A stretch of 64,000 nucleotides of DNA from NCBI GenBank assembly GCA_036388555.1, contig DASVRP010000013.1, forward strand, positions 62,001 through 126,000. The letters run 5' to 3'. The notes beneath the pieces were generated by a model that had not been told where the DNA came from, made no database searches, and worked only from the letters and a program-made list of their open reading frames with translations. Below are positions 7,139 to 15,020 of this stretch, in pieces. Both the position numbers and the translations under genes were made by a program. Within the stretch, counting starts at the first letter, position 1. Every line of letters starts with the position of its first letter. This DNA comes from UBA4665 sp036388555 (GTDB taxonomy: Bacteria > Patescibacteriota > Saccharimonadia > Saccharimonadales > UBA4665).

Positions 7139-8833
7139 CTACATCTGTTCCGGCGCGTCGATGCCGAGCAGGCCGAGGCCGTGCTGCAGGATGCCGATGT
7201 AGGCCGTCAGCAGCGTCAGGCGGCCGGCCTCGTGCTCGTCGCCGATGACGCGGTTGTTCTCGTAGAAACGGTTGAAGGTCTGCGACAGTTCGTAGAGGTA
7301 GCTGCAGACATGGTGCGGCATCAGGTCGTCGAGGGCGGTGTCGACGACTTCGGGATATTCGGTCAGTTTGCGGACCAACAGGCGTTCCCAATCGTTCAGC
7401 ACATAGCCGTCAACCCAGGACGGCTCCATAGTCGCCTTGCGCAAGATGGAGTGTGCCCGGGCGTGGGCGTACTGCAGGTAGGGACCGCTATTGCCTTGCA
7501 GACTGACTGATTCGATGGGGTCGTAGATGATGTCGCCGCCGATGCGCTGCTTGAGGAAGGCGTATTTGACGGCGCCGAGTACGACGACGTCATCATCCTT
7601 GCCGGTGGCTTCCCGGTTGGCAGCCGCCGCTACATCGAGCACGTCGACAGCCCGCAGGATATTGCCGCGGCGGCTGCTCATCTTGACGCCGCCTGCCAGC
7701 TTGACGAGACCATGGGTCAGGTGCCGGGTGGCCTTGTACAGTTCAGGCTCGAACTGCTCGATCGCCTTGAGGACGACTTCCATATACTGCAGCTGCTCAT
7801 TGGCGGTCACGATGATAGACTGGTCGAAGTCGTAATCCTGCTTCTTCTTGAGTATCAGGCCGACATCTTTGGCCTCGTAGGCCGGCAGTCCCTGGCTGGT
7901 GACGAAGACACGGGTATGCAGTCCGTGGTCCTCACCCTTGAAGACGATGGCGCCATCAGATTCCTCGAAGACGCCGGGCGTATGGGCGCGGACCGTATCA
8001 AGGCCGAGCTGGGCAGTTTCGCTTTCTGGATAATACTTCTCGAACGGAGTACCGATGCGGTCATAGAAATCATCGAAATATTCATAACTCCACTGGCGGC
8101 AGGTCCAATAGATCCTGGCGAGCGGTGATTCGTGGTCCTTGTCGTTGTGTATCTGGTAGACCCGCTTGTTCAAAGCGACCATCTCAGCTTTGGCAGCTTC
8201 GTCCTCGTCGTAGAGGTTGTTGCCGGTGACGTAGCATGACGCCATCCACTCGGAGCGCCGTGACTGGTCGACGTCTGCCAGCTTTTCGGGGTGTTCACCG
8301 CCGAGTTCGCGGAGGATGGCCCATAGCGTCTTGCCGACATGCATACCGACGTCTCCACCGAAGTTGACGCGGTGTACTTCAGCACCAGCCAATTCATACA
8401 GGTTCGATATCGCATAACCGACGACCGACGTATACAGGTGTCCGGCGTGCAGCACCTTGAACGGGTTGGGGTCGGAGTATTCGGTGACGATCACCTGTCC
8501 CCGGTAACGCTTGGCGGGCCCGTACGGGTCAGCCGGGTCGAGCATCTTGCCGAGTTCGGCCGCGAAGACCGAGTCGGACAGTTTGATATTCAGAAAGCCC
8601 GGCCCGGCAACCGTGACTTCAGATACTTCATCTTTCAGAGACTCGCGCAGCTTGGCGGCCAGCCCCTCGGCGATCTCCCGCGGTGGCCGGCCGAGCTGTT
8701 TGGACAGCTGCAGCGCGACATTGGTAGCATAATCACCGAACTTCTCATCGGGGCGCGAAAGTACGATATCGGTATCGGCGTCAAAGACTGCTTTTACTGC
8801 GTCCTGGACGGCCTGTTCGATTTCCTGTTTCAT
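7139..8833 (-). CDS. argS: Arginyl-tRNA synthetase
   Basis: 564 residues, the normal size for this class I enzyme, which charges tRNA-Arg. The HIGH-type signature appears as 'FKVLHAGHLYTSV'; 'SSRRGNILRAVDVLD' is the region replacing KMSKS in ArgRS, and the C-terminal DALR anticodon-binding domain ends '...GLLGIDAPEQM'. A TATACT box at 8841-8846 lies 7 nt before the ATG with no Shine-Dalgarno, indicating a leaderless message. Confidence 0.97.
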   Translation of the reverse strand: MKQEIEQAVQDAVKAVFDADTDIVLSRPDEKFGDYATNVALQLSKQLGRPPREIAEGLAAKLRESLKDEVSEVTVAGPGFLNIKLSDSVFAAELGKMLDPADPYGPAKRYRGQVIVTEYSDPNPFKVLHAGHLYTSVVGYAISNLYELAGAEVHRVNFGGDVGMHVGKTLWAILRELGGEHPEKLADVDQSRRSEWMASCYVTGNNLYDEDEAAKAEMVALNKRVYQIHNDKDHESPLARIYWTCRQWSYEYFDDFYDRIGTPFEKYYPESETAQLGLDTVRAHTPGVFEESDGAIVFKGEDHGLHTRVFVTSQGLPAYEAKDVGLILKKKQDYDFDQSIIVTANEQLQYMEVVLKAIEQFEPELYKATRHLTHGLVKLAGGVKMSSRRGNILRAVDVLDVAAAANREATGKDDDVVVLGAVKYAFLKQRIGGDIIYDPIESVSLQGNSGPYLQYAHARAHSILRKATMEPSWVDGYVLNDWERLLVRKLTEYPEVVDTALDDLMPHHVCSYLYELSQTFNRFYENNRVIGDEHEAGRLTLLTAYIGILQHGLGLLGIDAPEQM

Positions 8834-8853
8834 CCCATCTAGTATAACAGAGG

Positions 8854-9543
8854 TTAGTGGCGATCGCGCTGGCGGTCGAGCGGCCGCAGGGTACGTACCA
8901 GGTTCCAGATGAACAGATAGAACAGTCCGAGCAGCACGAAGAACGATATGATCTGCACGAACATCTGCGGATGGGCCTGCGGATTGATCAGCCGGTCAGA
9001 GACATCGAAAAGTATGCCGGCCGGATTGATGAACAGGTCCCAGGTGTTCCAGCGCAGGCTGCGCCCCATGTAGATGGCGATGCTGCAGAGCAGGATGATG
9101 ACCCCGACGAAGCGGGCGGCACTCATCTCCGGCAGGCGTTTGCGGAGTTCAAGGTGGAACAGATACAGGCTGATGTAGCCCAATATGAGTCCTGTGACGA
9201 CGAACGAAGTCAGCATGACGGCGTCGTACAGCACATCGACCCGCGGTGCATCCTTAAGGTGGATGTAGTCGGTCACCATGTAAAAGCTGTTCGGAAGGAA
9301 GCCGAGCCATAGCAGGCTGAGCGTGATGCCCTGCCAGCTGGCCCAGCGGTGGCGCTTCAAGACCTTCAGCAGCCAGACGACCAGCAGCAGCGGCACCCAG
9401 GCCAGGAACAGGTTCCAGAGCATGAAGTCGTAGGAGTAGTTCTGGTTGCGGATCGCTCCGGCAGCGAAGAGGCCGACACTCGTCAGACTTGCAAGGACCA
9501 GAGTGCCGCTAAGGTGTGGCCACTGTCGTTTTACTTCGACCAT
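8854..9543 (-). CDS. DUF1361 integral membrane protein
   Basis: 229 residues with about six to seven hydrophobic helices. The segment 'LGFLPNSFYMVTDYIHLKDAPRVDVLYDAVML' is the hallmark of DUF1361 (PF07099). Function unknown; located in the cytoplasmic membrane. AGGAG precedes the ATG, itself 9 nt after a TATACT box, so the transcript would have a minimal leader that includes the ribosome binding site. Confidence 0.88.
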   Translation of the reverse strand: MVEVKRQWPHLSGTLVLASLTSVGLFAAGAIRNQNYSYDFMLWNLFLAWVPLLLVVWLLKVLKRHRWASWQGITLSLLWLGFLPNSFYMVTDYIHLKDAPRVDVLYDAVMLTSFVVTGLILGYISLYLFHLELRKRLPEMSAARFVGVIILLCSIAIYMGRSLRWNTWDLFINPAGILFDVSDRLINPQAHPQMFVQIISFFVLLGLFYLFIWNLVRTLRPLDRQRDRH

Positions 9544-9611
9544 ACTCCTACCAGTATACCAACTGGACTGAAAAAGAGCTTATGTATGCGCCGTAACAAC
9601 GTCCAGCGCAG

Positions 9612-10643
9612 TTATTTGTTCAGGTCTTCCTTGAGTTTTTCTACCAGTGCTACCGGTGACGGGTCGATGCCGTTGAGCAGTGCCAGGTACAGGCTGACGA
9701 AATCTGCGTAGTTCGAGGTCCAGACGATCTGCAGGATCAGGCTGTCGCCCTTCGGTACGACGACGTTCGGAGCCGGACGCAGGCCGGACAGCAGGCGCTC
9801 ACTGGCTACGAAGCGCTTCTGGACCCGCTCGTGCTCCAGGTTGCTGCGGATCTCGATGACGGCATAGGGCTTCTCAGTCGGATGACCGGCCCAGCCGATG
9901 AACTCGTTGTGGTTGAATTCGGGGTACTGGTTGACCCAGGCGACGTTCTTGGCGTTCTCGTTGGTGCAGATCTTCCACTTGTTGGCAGCCGGGAACAGCT
10001 TGGGACCGCTGTAGACGACGACCGATCGGCCCATCAGCTCCTGGGCCAGCTGTTTGGCTTCGTTCTTTGCTGTAGCGACATCCGGCCGCCAGCCGCCCAC
10101 CTGGTCCTTCAGCCAGTCACCGGCCTCTCTGAGCTCCTGGGTACTGCCCTCCGGCACGATACCGGCGGCTTCGAGCAACTGCACCATGGCGGCCAGAAAA
10201 TAGAATGACGACATACGGGGCTGGATGCCGCCGGGGATGATGTACAACGGATATTCCTTCTCTCGGGCGTAGTCTGACAGCTGGCCGCCGGCTGCCAGCA
10301 CGATGATCTGGGCGTCGCGGTCCTCGGCTTCGTGCAGTGCCGCCAATGTCTCTTCTGTATTTCCTGAGTAGCTCGACGATATGAATAACGTGAATTCATC
10401 GACATAGGCCGGCAGTTCATAGTCCCGCACTATCTCGAGCGGAACGGTCGTACCGGGCCATGACCGGAGGAATACGGCTGGAAATGACGACCCACCCATG
10501 CCGGCGACCACGATGTTGGTGATGTCCCGGAATTCGTGCAGTTTCGCGTCGAAGACATGCTGCAGCTGCTTCCACTGCTGTTCGGCGACACCCAGGGCAT
10601 CCTCTTTGTCGCGGTCATGGATCATTTTGAGGTCGTCGAGCAT
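9612..10643 (-). CDS. Bifunctional phosphoglucose/phosphomannose isomerase
   Basis: 343 residues of the SIS-domain PGI/PMI family known from Archaea and CPR bacteria, interconverting glucose-6-P, fructose-6-P and mannose-6-P. Sugar-phosphate loop 'AGMGGSSFPAVFLRSW', 'ISSSYSGNTEETLAA' (SIS signature) and 'EFNHNEFIGWAG' near residue 235 (the diagnostic HNE block) are all present. It feeds hexose phosphate into glycolysis and nucleotide-sugar synthesis. GGAGGA lies 6 nt before the ATG. Confidence 0.92.
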   Translation of the reverse strand: MLDDLKMIHDRDKEDALGVAEQQWKQLQHVFDAKLHEFRDITNIVVAGMGGSSFPAVFLRSWPGTTVPLEIVRDYELPAYVDEFTLFISSSYSGNTEETLAALHEAEDRDAQIIVLAAGGQLSDYAREKEYPLYIIPGGIQPRMSSFYFLAAMVQLLEAAGIVPEGSTQELREAGDWLKDQVGGWRPDVATAKNEAKQLAQELMGRSVVVYSGPKLFPAANKWKICTNENAKNVAWVNQYPEFNHNEFIGWAGHPTEKPYAVIEIRSNLEHERVQKRFVASERLLSGLRPAPNVVVPKGDSLILQIVWTSNYADFVSLYLALLNGIDPSPVALVEKLKEDLNK

Positions 10644-10775
10644 AGGTTTTCCTCCAAACAGCTATTGCTTAGCTATATTTTTTGCTATTATTGTTATTGT
10701 ATATCGGATTAAAATTATTTATGCGAATTTCAGTTCACACTTCCGGTGACTGTCGCTGATCGGGGAGAACATACG

Positions 10776-11198
10776 ATGTTTGGGCATGACAATCAAGACA
10801 ACAACCAGGACGACCACCAGGCTGCACACGGCGCACATGCCGACGATGCGCAGACGGTAGCGCCGCAGACCAACAATGACGATGATACCGCCGCCGGTAA
10901 CTTCGTCGCCACCCCTGCCCAGGCAGCAGCTGCTCCGCACGCCGGCGCCACTGATGACCTCCTCGACATCAAGCAGGAAGCCCTCCAGGCTCTGACTCCG
11001 CTCGTCGGCCAGCTGGAGCAGACCCCCGAGGAACAGTTCCGGACGACTATGATGATGATCCAGGCCTCGGACAACCACGCCCTGGTCAAGGTCGCCTACG
11101 AAGCTGCCAAGCAGATCAGCAACGAGAAAGAGCGCGCCCAGGCACTGCTCGACATCGTCAACGAGATCAATTACTTCACCCAGCACACCCAGGTCTGA
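10776..11198 (+). CDS. Small helical hypothetical protein
   Basis: 140 residues. The first 60 are an Asp/Asn/Ala/His-rich disordered tail; residues 65-140 form a compact all-helical domain (LLDIKQEALQALTPLVGQLEQTPEEQF...). No known family recognised. GGGGAG at 10762-10767 supports the ATG at 10776 over an in-frame GTG 30 nt upstream. A bidirectional terminator follows at 11232-11259. Confidence 0.75.
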   Translation: MFGHDNQDNNQDDHQAAHGAHADDAQTVAPQTNNDDDTAAGNFVATPAQAAAAPHAGATDDLLDIKQEALQALTPLVGQLEQTPEEQFRTTMMMIQASDNHALVKVAYEAAKQISNEKERAQALLDIVNEINYFTQHTQV

Positions 11199-11231
11199 CC
11201 GCCTCCCCGGTGCAACCGGGCCAGCAGCAAG

Positions 11232-11259
11232 AAAAAACCCGCCATCAGGCGGGTTTTTT
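11232..11259. terminator. Bidirectional Rho-independent terminator
   Basis: AAAAAACCCGCC-ATCA-GGCGGGTTTTTT, a 12-bp perfect stem that reads as a terminator both ways between the convergent genes ending at 11198 and 11282. Confidence 0.92.
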
Positions 11260-11281
11260 CAGTCAGGCATGGTTATTGGTA

Positions 11282-11857
11282 TCAGCTGCGGGCGCGGCCG
11301 AGGACCAGGCGGTGCAGTAATGCGCCGGCTGCGGTCACAGCTGCAAACAGTGCGACTACCTCACCTGGGCCGGAATTCACCAGCGTTTGGGCACTACCGG
11401 CACCTGATCCGCCAGCTGCTGGAGCCGGAGTTGCTGGGGGTGCTGGGGCTGGAGCCGGTGCAGGAGCTGCAGGTGCCGGGGTGGCAGGCTTAGGGGTAGG
11501 AGCAGGAGTAGCAGCAGGTGGGGTGGCAGGCGGTGTAGCTGGTGCAGGAGTGGCAGCCGGCGGCGGTGTAGCACCGGCAGCGACCTTCTGCTTCTGCTCT
11601 TCAGCCTTTTTCTTGGCAGCGTCGGATGCTTCCTGGCTGGTGGACTGGGCGGCTTGGTTGGCACGGTTGTCACCGGTGAAATAACGGACGAGCCACAATC
11701 CACCCCAGATCAGGAGCGCTAGCAGCGCAAGCAGGGCGACGGCGCGCAGGATGGGGCCGATCCACTTGCTCAGACCGGACTGCTGTCCGGAATAGTATGG
11801 CTGCAGATCCTCAGGGATAGCGGCGGCATTGCTGTTGTTGCGGCGAAATAAACTCAT
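11282..11857 (-). CDS. Pro/Ala-rich envelope protein with sorting-signal-like C-terminus
   Basis: 191 residues. A cytoplasmic N-terminus (to about 30), a strong transmembrane helix (~31-58), a short charged region, then a ~70-residue Pro/Ala/Thr linker typical of wall-spanning segments. The end reads 'LVNSGPGEVVALFAAVTAAGALLHRLVLGRARS': an N-S-G-P-G motif, a hydrophobic helix and a basic tail, resembling a degenerate LPxTG sorting signal. The adjacent divergent gene is a sortase, so it may be a substrate or wall-linked partner (inference). Confidence 0.75.
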   Translation of the reverse strand: MSLFRRNNSNAAAIPEDLQPYYSGQQSGLSKWIGPILRAVALLALLALLIWGGLWLVRYFTGDNRANQAAQSTSQEASDAAKKKAEEQKQKVAAGATPPPAATPAPATPPATPPAATPAPTPKPATPAPAAPAPAPAPAPPATPAPAAGGSGAGSAQTLVNSGPGEVVALFAAVTAAGALLHRLVLGRARS

Positions 11858-11950
11858 AACGTACGTATTATACTACGTTTCAATATATTAAGCAATATAT
11901 CTTATTAAAGCACAACCTTTATGCCTTCTGAGGTACAATATCGGTAGCCC

Positions 11951-12544
11951 ATGTCGTTGTCCAAGCTCAATACTACCCTGTTACTGCTGATCATCGCCGT
12001 CAACCTGTACGTCGTCGCCATGCCGCTCATGCCGATCATCGGGTACCAGCTTGATACATATTCAGGGCGCTGGCAGGACCTGGAAAGACAGCTGCGCGTG
12101 ACCGGTGCCACAACAGCCGGATCGGATTCGGCGGCAGCAGTATCGAAGCCGGACAGCCTGACGATACCGGCCATGATGCTCGACCAGCCAGTACTTGAGG
12201 GCCGCGACACCTATGACGTCCTGAACAGAGGTATCCTGCGCTGGCCGGCCAGCAGCACTCCCGACAAGGGCGGCAACACCGTATTGCTCGGGCACCGCTT
12301 CACATACAGCCAGCCTCGGGGAGTATTCTATAACCTCGACAAGCTGAAGACTGGTGACATGATCGGCGTCAGCTGGAAGAACAAGCAGTATATCTACAGG
12401 GTTACCGGATCCAGGGTCGTCAAGCCGGCGGAGACCCAGATACTTGCCCCGACGGCCGGCGCCCAGTTGACGCTCTTTACCTGCACTCCCCTGCTGTGGC
12501 CCAAAGACCGGTTAGTCGTCACCGCAACACTGGAGAAGAGGTGA
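11951..12544 (+). CDS. Sortase
   Basis: 197 residues. One N-terminal transmembrane helix (~8-30), then the sortase barrel with catalytic His in 'TVLLGHRFTY', Cys in 'LTLFTCTP' (TLxTC signature) and Arg in 'KDRLVV'. It cuts LPxTG-like signals and joins the protein to the envelope. Likely substrates are next door: the LANTG protein at 12671 and perhaps the one at 11282. A TACAAT box lies 11 nt upstream of the ATG. The stop codon overlaps the start of a 39-aa ORF. Confidence 0.93.
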   Translation: MSLSKLNTTLLLLIIAVNLYVVAMPLMPIIGYQLDTYSGRWQDLERQLRVTGATTAGSDSAAAVSKPDSLTIPAMMLDQPVLEGRDTYDVLNRGILRWPASSTPDKGGNTVLLGHRFTYSQPRGVFYNLDKLKTGDMIGVSWKNKQYIYRVTGSRVVKPAETQILAPTAGAQLTLFTCTPLLWPKDRLVVTATLEKR

Positions 12545-12663
12545 TGACCGACAAGCAACGTTGTATAATTCTCATCATATTGTTGGTACTGAGCATTGGC
12601 CTGGCCTGGCTGGTGACTTCAGCGTATGGACAGGCCGCCCTTAGTACATACGACCTTGGTTAG
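12544..12663 (+). CDS. 39-aa exported peptide coupled to sortase
   Basis: The ATG at 12544 shares its first base with the sortase stop (TGATG), so translation is probably coupled. The peptide has a short basic start, a hydrophobic core (residues 8-25), then 'TSAYGQAALSTYDLG', which looks like a signal peptide with cleavage near 'SAYGQA' or a single-pass micropeptide. The YG/STY composition echoes the small proteins at 12671 and 14390. Role unknown; it ends 7 nt from the convergent LANTG gene. Confidence 0.6.
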   Translation: MTDKQRCIILIILLVLSIGLAWLVTSAYGQAALSTYDLG

Positions 12664-12670
12664 ACCGGTC

Positions 12671-12955
12671 TCAGTCGGATGAACTGATGTCTTCGGTAGC
12701 CGGCTTGCGCTTCCAGAAGCGGACCAGTAAGGCGGCGAAGATGATCAGGCAGGCGAAGCTGACTGCCAGCAGTATATCGAACCCGGTATTGGCCAGCGAT
12801 CCGCCGGGTGCGGCAGTATCCTGGACGGATACCGTACCAGTTCCTGTAGGTGGCGGGGTGCCGGGTGCGGGTGCAGGGGTCGTCGCGGCGCCATTATAGG
12901 TCGACGCGTCGTAACCGCCACTGCCGTATGTGTTTGCAAAATAATACAGATACAT
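12671..12955 (-). CDS. Small LANTG-type sortase substrate
   Basis: 94 residues, starting at MYLYYFANTYGSGGYDASTYNG with AAAGGGA upstream. After a Pro/Thr/Gly linker comes 'GGSLANTGFDILLAVSF...', i.e. an LPxTG-like L-A-N-T-G, a hydrophobic helix and the basic tail WKRKPAT. There is no classical signal peptide, so the C-terminal helix may itself direct insertion. The acidic tail 'EDISSSD' after the basic stretch is longer than usual. It sits tail-to-tail with the sortase operon. Confidence 0.8.
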   Translation of the reverse strand: MYLYYFANTYGSGGYDASTYNGAATTPAPAPGTPPPTGTGTVSVQDTAAPGGSLANTGFDILLAVSFACLIIFAALLVRFWKRKPATEDISSSD

Positions 12956-13025
12956 TATTGTATATCCCTTTGCGCTTATGATATCATGAAAATGCTTATA
13001 GTAAGCATCTAACCCAAGGAAAATC

Positions 13026-13235
13026 ATGACATCACAGTTCGCAATATTAGGGATGGGCACGACCGAACTGCTCATCATCCTGGCGATCGTACTGCTGCTG
13101 TTCGGAAGCAAGAAGCTTCCAGAACTCGCCCGCAGCCTCGGTCAGTCAGCTGGTGAGTTACGTAAGGGACTCCGCGATAACACCAATGAAAAAAAAGACA
13201 AAAAGAACGAGTCGAGCAGCGAAACCGCTTCATAG
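13026..13235 (+). CDS. tatA: Sec-independent translocase subunit TatA
   Basis: 69 residues: short membrane helix 'TELLIILAIVLLLFGSKKLPELARSLGQ' with the FG hinge and the amphipathic helix typical of TatA/E, then a charged tail. It forms the protein-conducting assembly of the twin-arginine pathway. AAGGA precedes the ATG. The gene overlaps tatC by 50 nt; no TatB-like second copy is present, so this is a minimal TatAC system. Confidence 0.95.
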   Translation: MTSQFAILGMGTTELLIILAIVLLLFGSKKLPELARSLGQSAGELRKGLRDNTNEKKDKKNESSSETAS

Positions 13236-14310
13236 CACCGACCAGAAGCTCCCTTTTCTCGAACATTTCTATGAACTCAAACGGCGGCTGACATATGTCG
13301 CCGTTTCCATAGCAGCCTTCAGTGCCGCGGCGTATTTCGTACAGCATCACTTGGTCGCATTCCTCCTGCGTCCAGCGCAGGGGCAGGAGCTCATCTATAC
13401 GTCTCCAGGGGGTGGGTTGGATTTCCTCTTCCGGGTCTGCATATACACCGGAATCGTCTTCAGCTTGCCCGTTATCATCTATCAGTTCCTGAAATACCTC
13501 GAGCCGCTACTCGGGCAGGATTCAATCAGGTTCGCCCTGAAAGGCAGTATCATCTCAGCATTCCTGGCGCTCGCCGGGATGGCCTTCGGCTACTTCATCG
13601 GGCTGCCGGCCGCACTCCACTTCCTGTTCAACCAGTTCACGACGTCACAGATCAACCCGCTGATCGCGGTCCAGTCCTACATGGGTTTCGTCTCGATGTA
13701 TCTCTTCGGTGCCGCTCTGCTCTTCCAGGTACCGCTGGTAATGCTACTCATAAACCGCATCAAGCCGCTCAAGCCGAGGACGCTGTTCAAGCAGGAACGC
13801 TGGATGGTGGTCGGCGCCTTCATCCTGGCAGCCATAATGAACCCGACACCGAGTGTCGTCGACCAACTACTACTGGCCGGGCCGATGATCCTGATGTACC
13901 AGTTCGGCATCGGTATCATCTGGTGGGCCAACCGTTCACGCTACTCACCGAAGGTCGCCAGCCTGAAGGCACGTGACGCCGAGCTCCAGGCCGAGCGCCA
14001 GGCCCGCCTGGCAGACGCCAAAAAAGTCTGGAAACAGGCTGAGAGCATCGCCCAGCATCCAGGTACGGTGATCGGCAGCCTGCAGAAGACTCCGATTAAG
14101 ACGACCGTCCTGACCGCGCCCATAACGGATCCGGCCCGACAGGATATACCTGTTGCCCCCGCCGAGCCGGCCGCCACCATTGCAGAGTCGACGCCAGAAT
14201 CCTATCCTGCAGCCGCCCCTGAGCCCGCCCCACAACCTGTCGCCCACCGGCCCCGCCAATATATCGACGGATTCAATGGCGGACGCAGTCCCGCCCGCAC
14301 AAACTATTGA
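13186..14310 (+). CDS. tatC: Sec-independent translocase subunit TatC
   Basis: 374 residues. The N-terminal 'LPFLEHFYELKRRL' is the TatC signal-recognition motif, followed by six membrane helices including 'FLFNQFTTSQINPLIAVQSYMGFV' and 'ILAAIMNPTPSVVDQLLLAGPMILMYQ'. About 110 residues of charged then Pro/Ala-rich cytoplasmic tail extend beyond the usual ~250. I start at ATG 13186 (in-frame GTG at 13153 is possible), giving an out-of-frame overlap with tatA. Confidence 0.94.
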   Translation: MKKKTKRTSRAAKPLHSTDQKLPFLEHFYELKRRLTYVAVSIAAFSAAAYFVQHHLVAFLLRPAQGQELIYTSPGGGLDFLFRVCIYTGIVFSLPVIIYQFLKYLEPLLGQDSIRFALKGSIISAFLALAGMAFGYFIGLPAALHFLFNQFTTSQINPLIAVQSYMGFVSMYLFGAALLFQVPLVMLLINRIKPLKPRTLFKQERWMVVGAFILAAIMNPTPSVVDQLLLAGPMILMYQFGIGIIWWANRSRYSPKVASLKARDAELQAERQARLADAKKVWKQAESIAQHPGTVIGSLQKTPIKTTVLTAPITDPARQDIPVAPAEPAATIAESTPESYPAAAPEPAPQPVAHRPRQYIDGFNGGRSPARTNY

Positions 14311-14334
14311 CCGGCGCACTAATAGTGCTAGACT
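14307..14334 (+). promoter_or_regulatory. Possible promoter of the Tat-like small protein
   Basis: TTGACC (14307-14312) overlapping the tatC stop, 16-nt spacer, TAGACT (14329-14334). It would give the gene at 14390 its own transcript in addition to readthrough from tatC. Confidence 0.4.
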
Positions 14335-14389
14335 ATAAGCATAACCGTCAAAATACAGACGCTAAAACAAACACAAAAGGAACATACAT

Positions 14390-14599
14390 ATGCAAAAGCA
14401 GGTTCATGGCCTCCTCCAGAAGGAGATGACACGCAAAGAGTTCATGGCGACAGTCGGGTTCGGCGCTGCCACCGTCATGGGCTTTACCTCGATTTTCCGA
14501 TTGTTCGGCGGCACTATCCCGGGCAATGGCACCGATACTAAGAAGCAGACTAGCAGCGGCTACGGCTCAAGCGCCTACGGCGGATCCAAAGTCAGCTGA
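14390..14599 (+). CDS. Small protein with Tat-like signal, candidate TatC cargo
   Basis: 69 residues. After residue 12, 'MTRKEFMATVGFGAATVMGFTSIFRLFGG' has the layout of a twin-arginine signal (R-K-x-F in place of R-R-x-F, then a mildly hydrophobic helix), followed by a Gly/Ser/Thr tail ending 'SGYGSSAYGGSKVS'. AAAAGGA precedes the ATG. It lies 79 nt after tatC, the usual place for a dedicated cargo. The RK variant is tolerated in some Tat signals, so export is plausible but not certain. Confidence 0.7.
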   Translation: MQKQVHGLLQKEMTRKEFMATVGFGAATVMGFTSIFRLFGGTIPGNGTDTKKQTSSGYGSSAYGGSKVS

Positions 14600-14620
14600 T
14601 CGATCTGCAGGGCTTCTTAG

Positions 14621-14833
14621 TTACCGACCAGTCATCAGGCGGTCAAGCCGTTCACTGAAGCGGTTCAGGGCAATAGCGCCAAGTGATGGCGGATTGGAAT
14701 CACGGCGGATGCGCTCACCAGATACTTCCCAGGATGACCCTCCCCTGATGGCAGTCCGCGCCAGATCAGACATGACCGGTGCGCGCCGCAAGATCCTATC
14801 AGAGTCTATCCCGCCGTATACTGTTCCTTCCAT
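14621..14833 (-). CDS. Small basic hypothetical protein, 70 aa
   Basis: The ATG at 14831-14833 follows GGGAGG by 6 nt, and a TATATA box lies further upstream, so this looks like an expressed small gene. The protein is Arg-rich (DRILRRAPVMSDLARTAIRGGSSWEV...), with no membrane segment or known motif. It is convergent with the 14390 gene. Confidence 0.55.
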   Translation of the reverse strand: MEGTVYGGIDSDRILRRAPVMSDLARTAIRGGSSWEVSGERIRRDSNPPSLGAIALNRFSERLDRLMTGR

Positions 14834-14944
14834 AGACACCCTCCCGCTTAGTGAGACCACTATATATGACGTTTCAGGTCGGGTGCTGTGAAGTAGTTAA
14901 CCCTTCACCTGGTAAACCACCCCTGTTGCCATATGTCTATGCAT

Positions 14945-14970
14945 AAAAAACCGGACCTTTCGGTCCGGCT
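14945..14970 (-). terminator. Terminator of the groESL operon
   Basis: CCGGACC (14951-14957) and GGTCCGG (14962-14968) around TTTC; on the minus strand the stem is followed by TTTTTT, about 50 nt after the groL stop. Confidence 0.85.
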
Positions 14971-15020
14971 TTAAGTACGGGTGTACGAACTGTTTAGTCC
15001 CGGAAAGATGCGGCTGGAGC

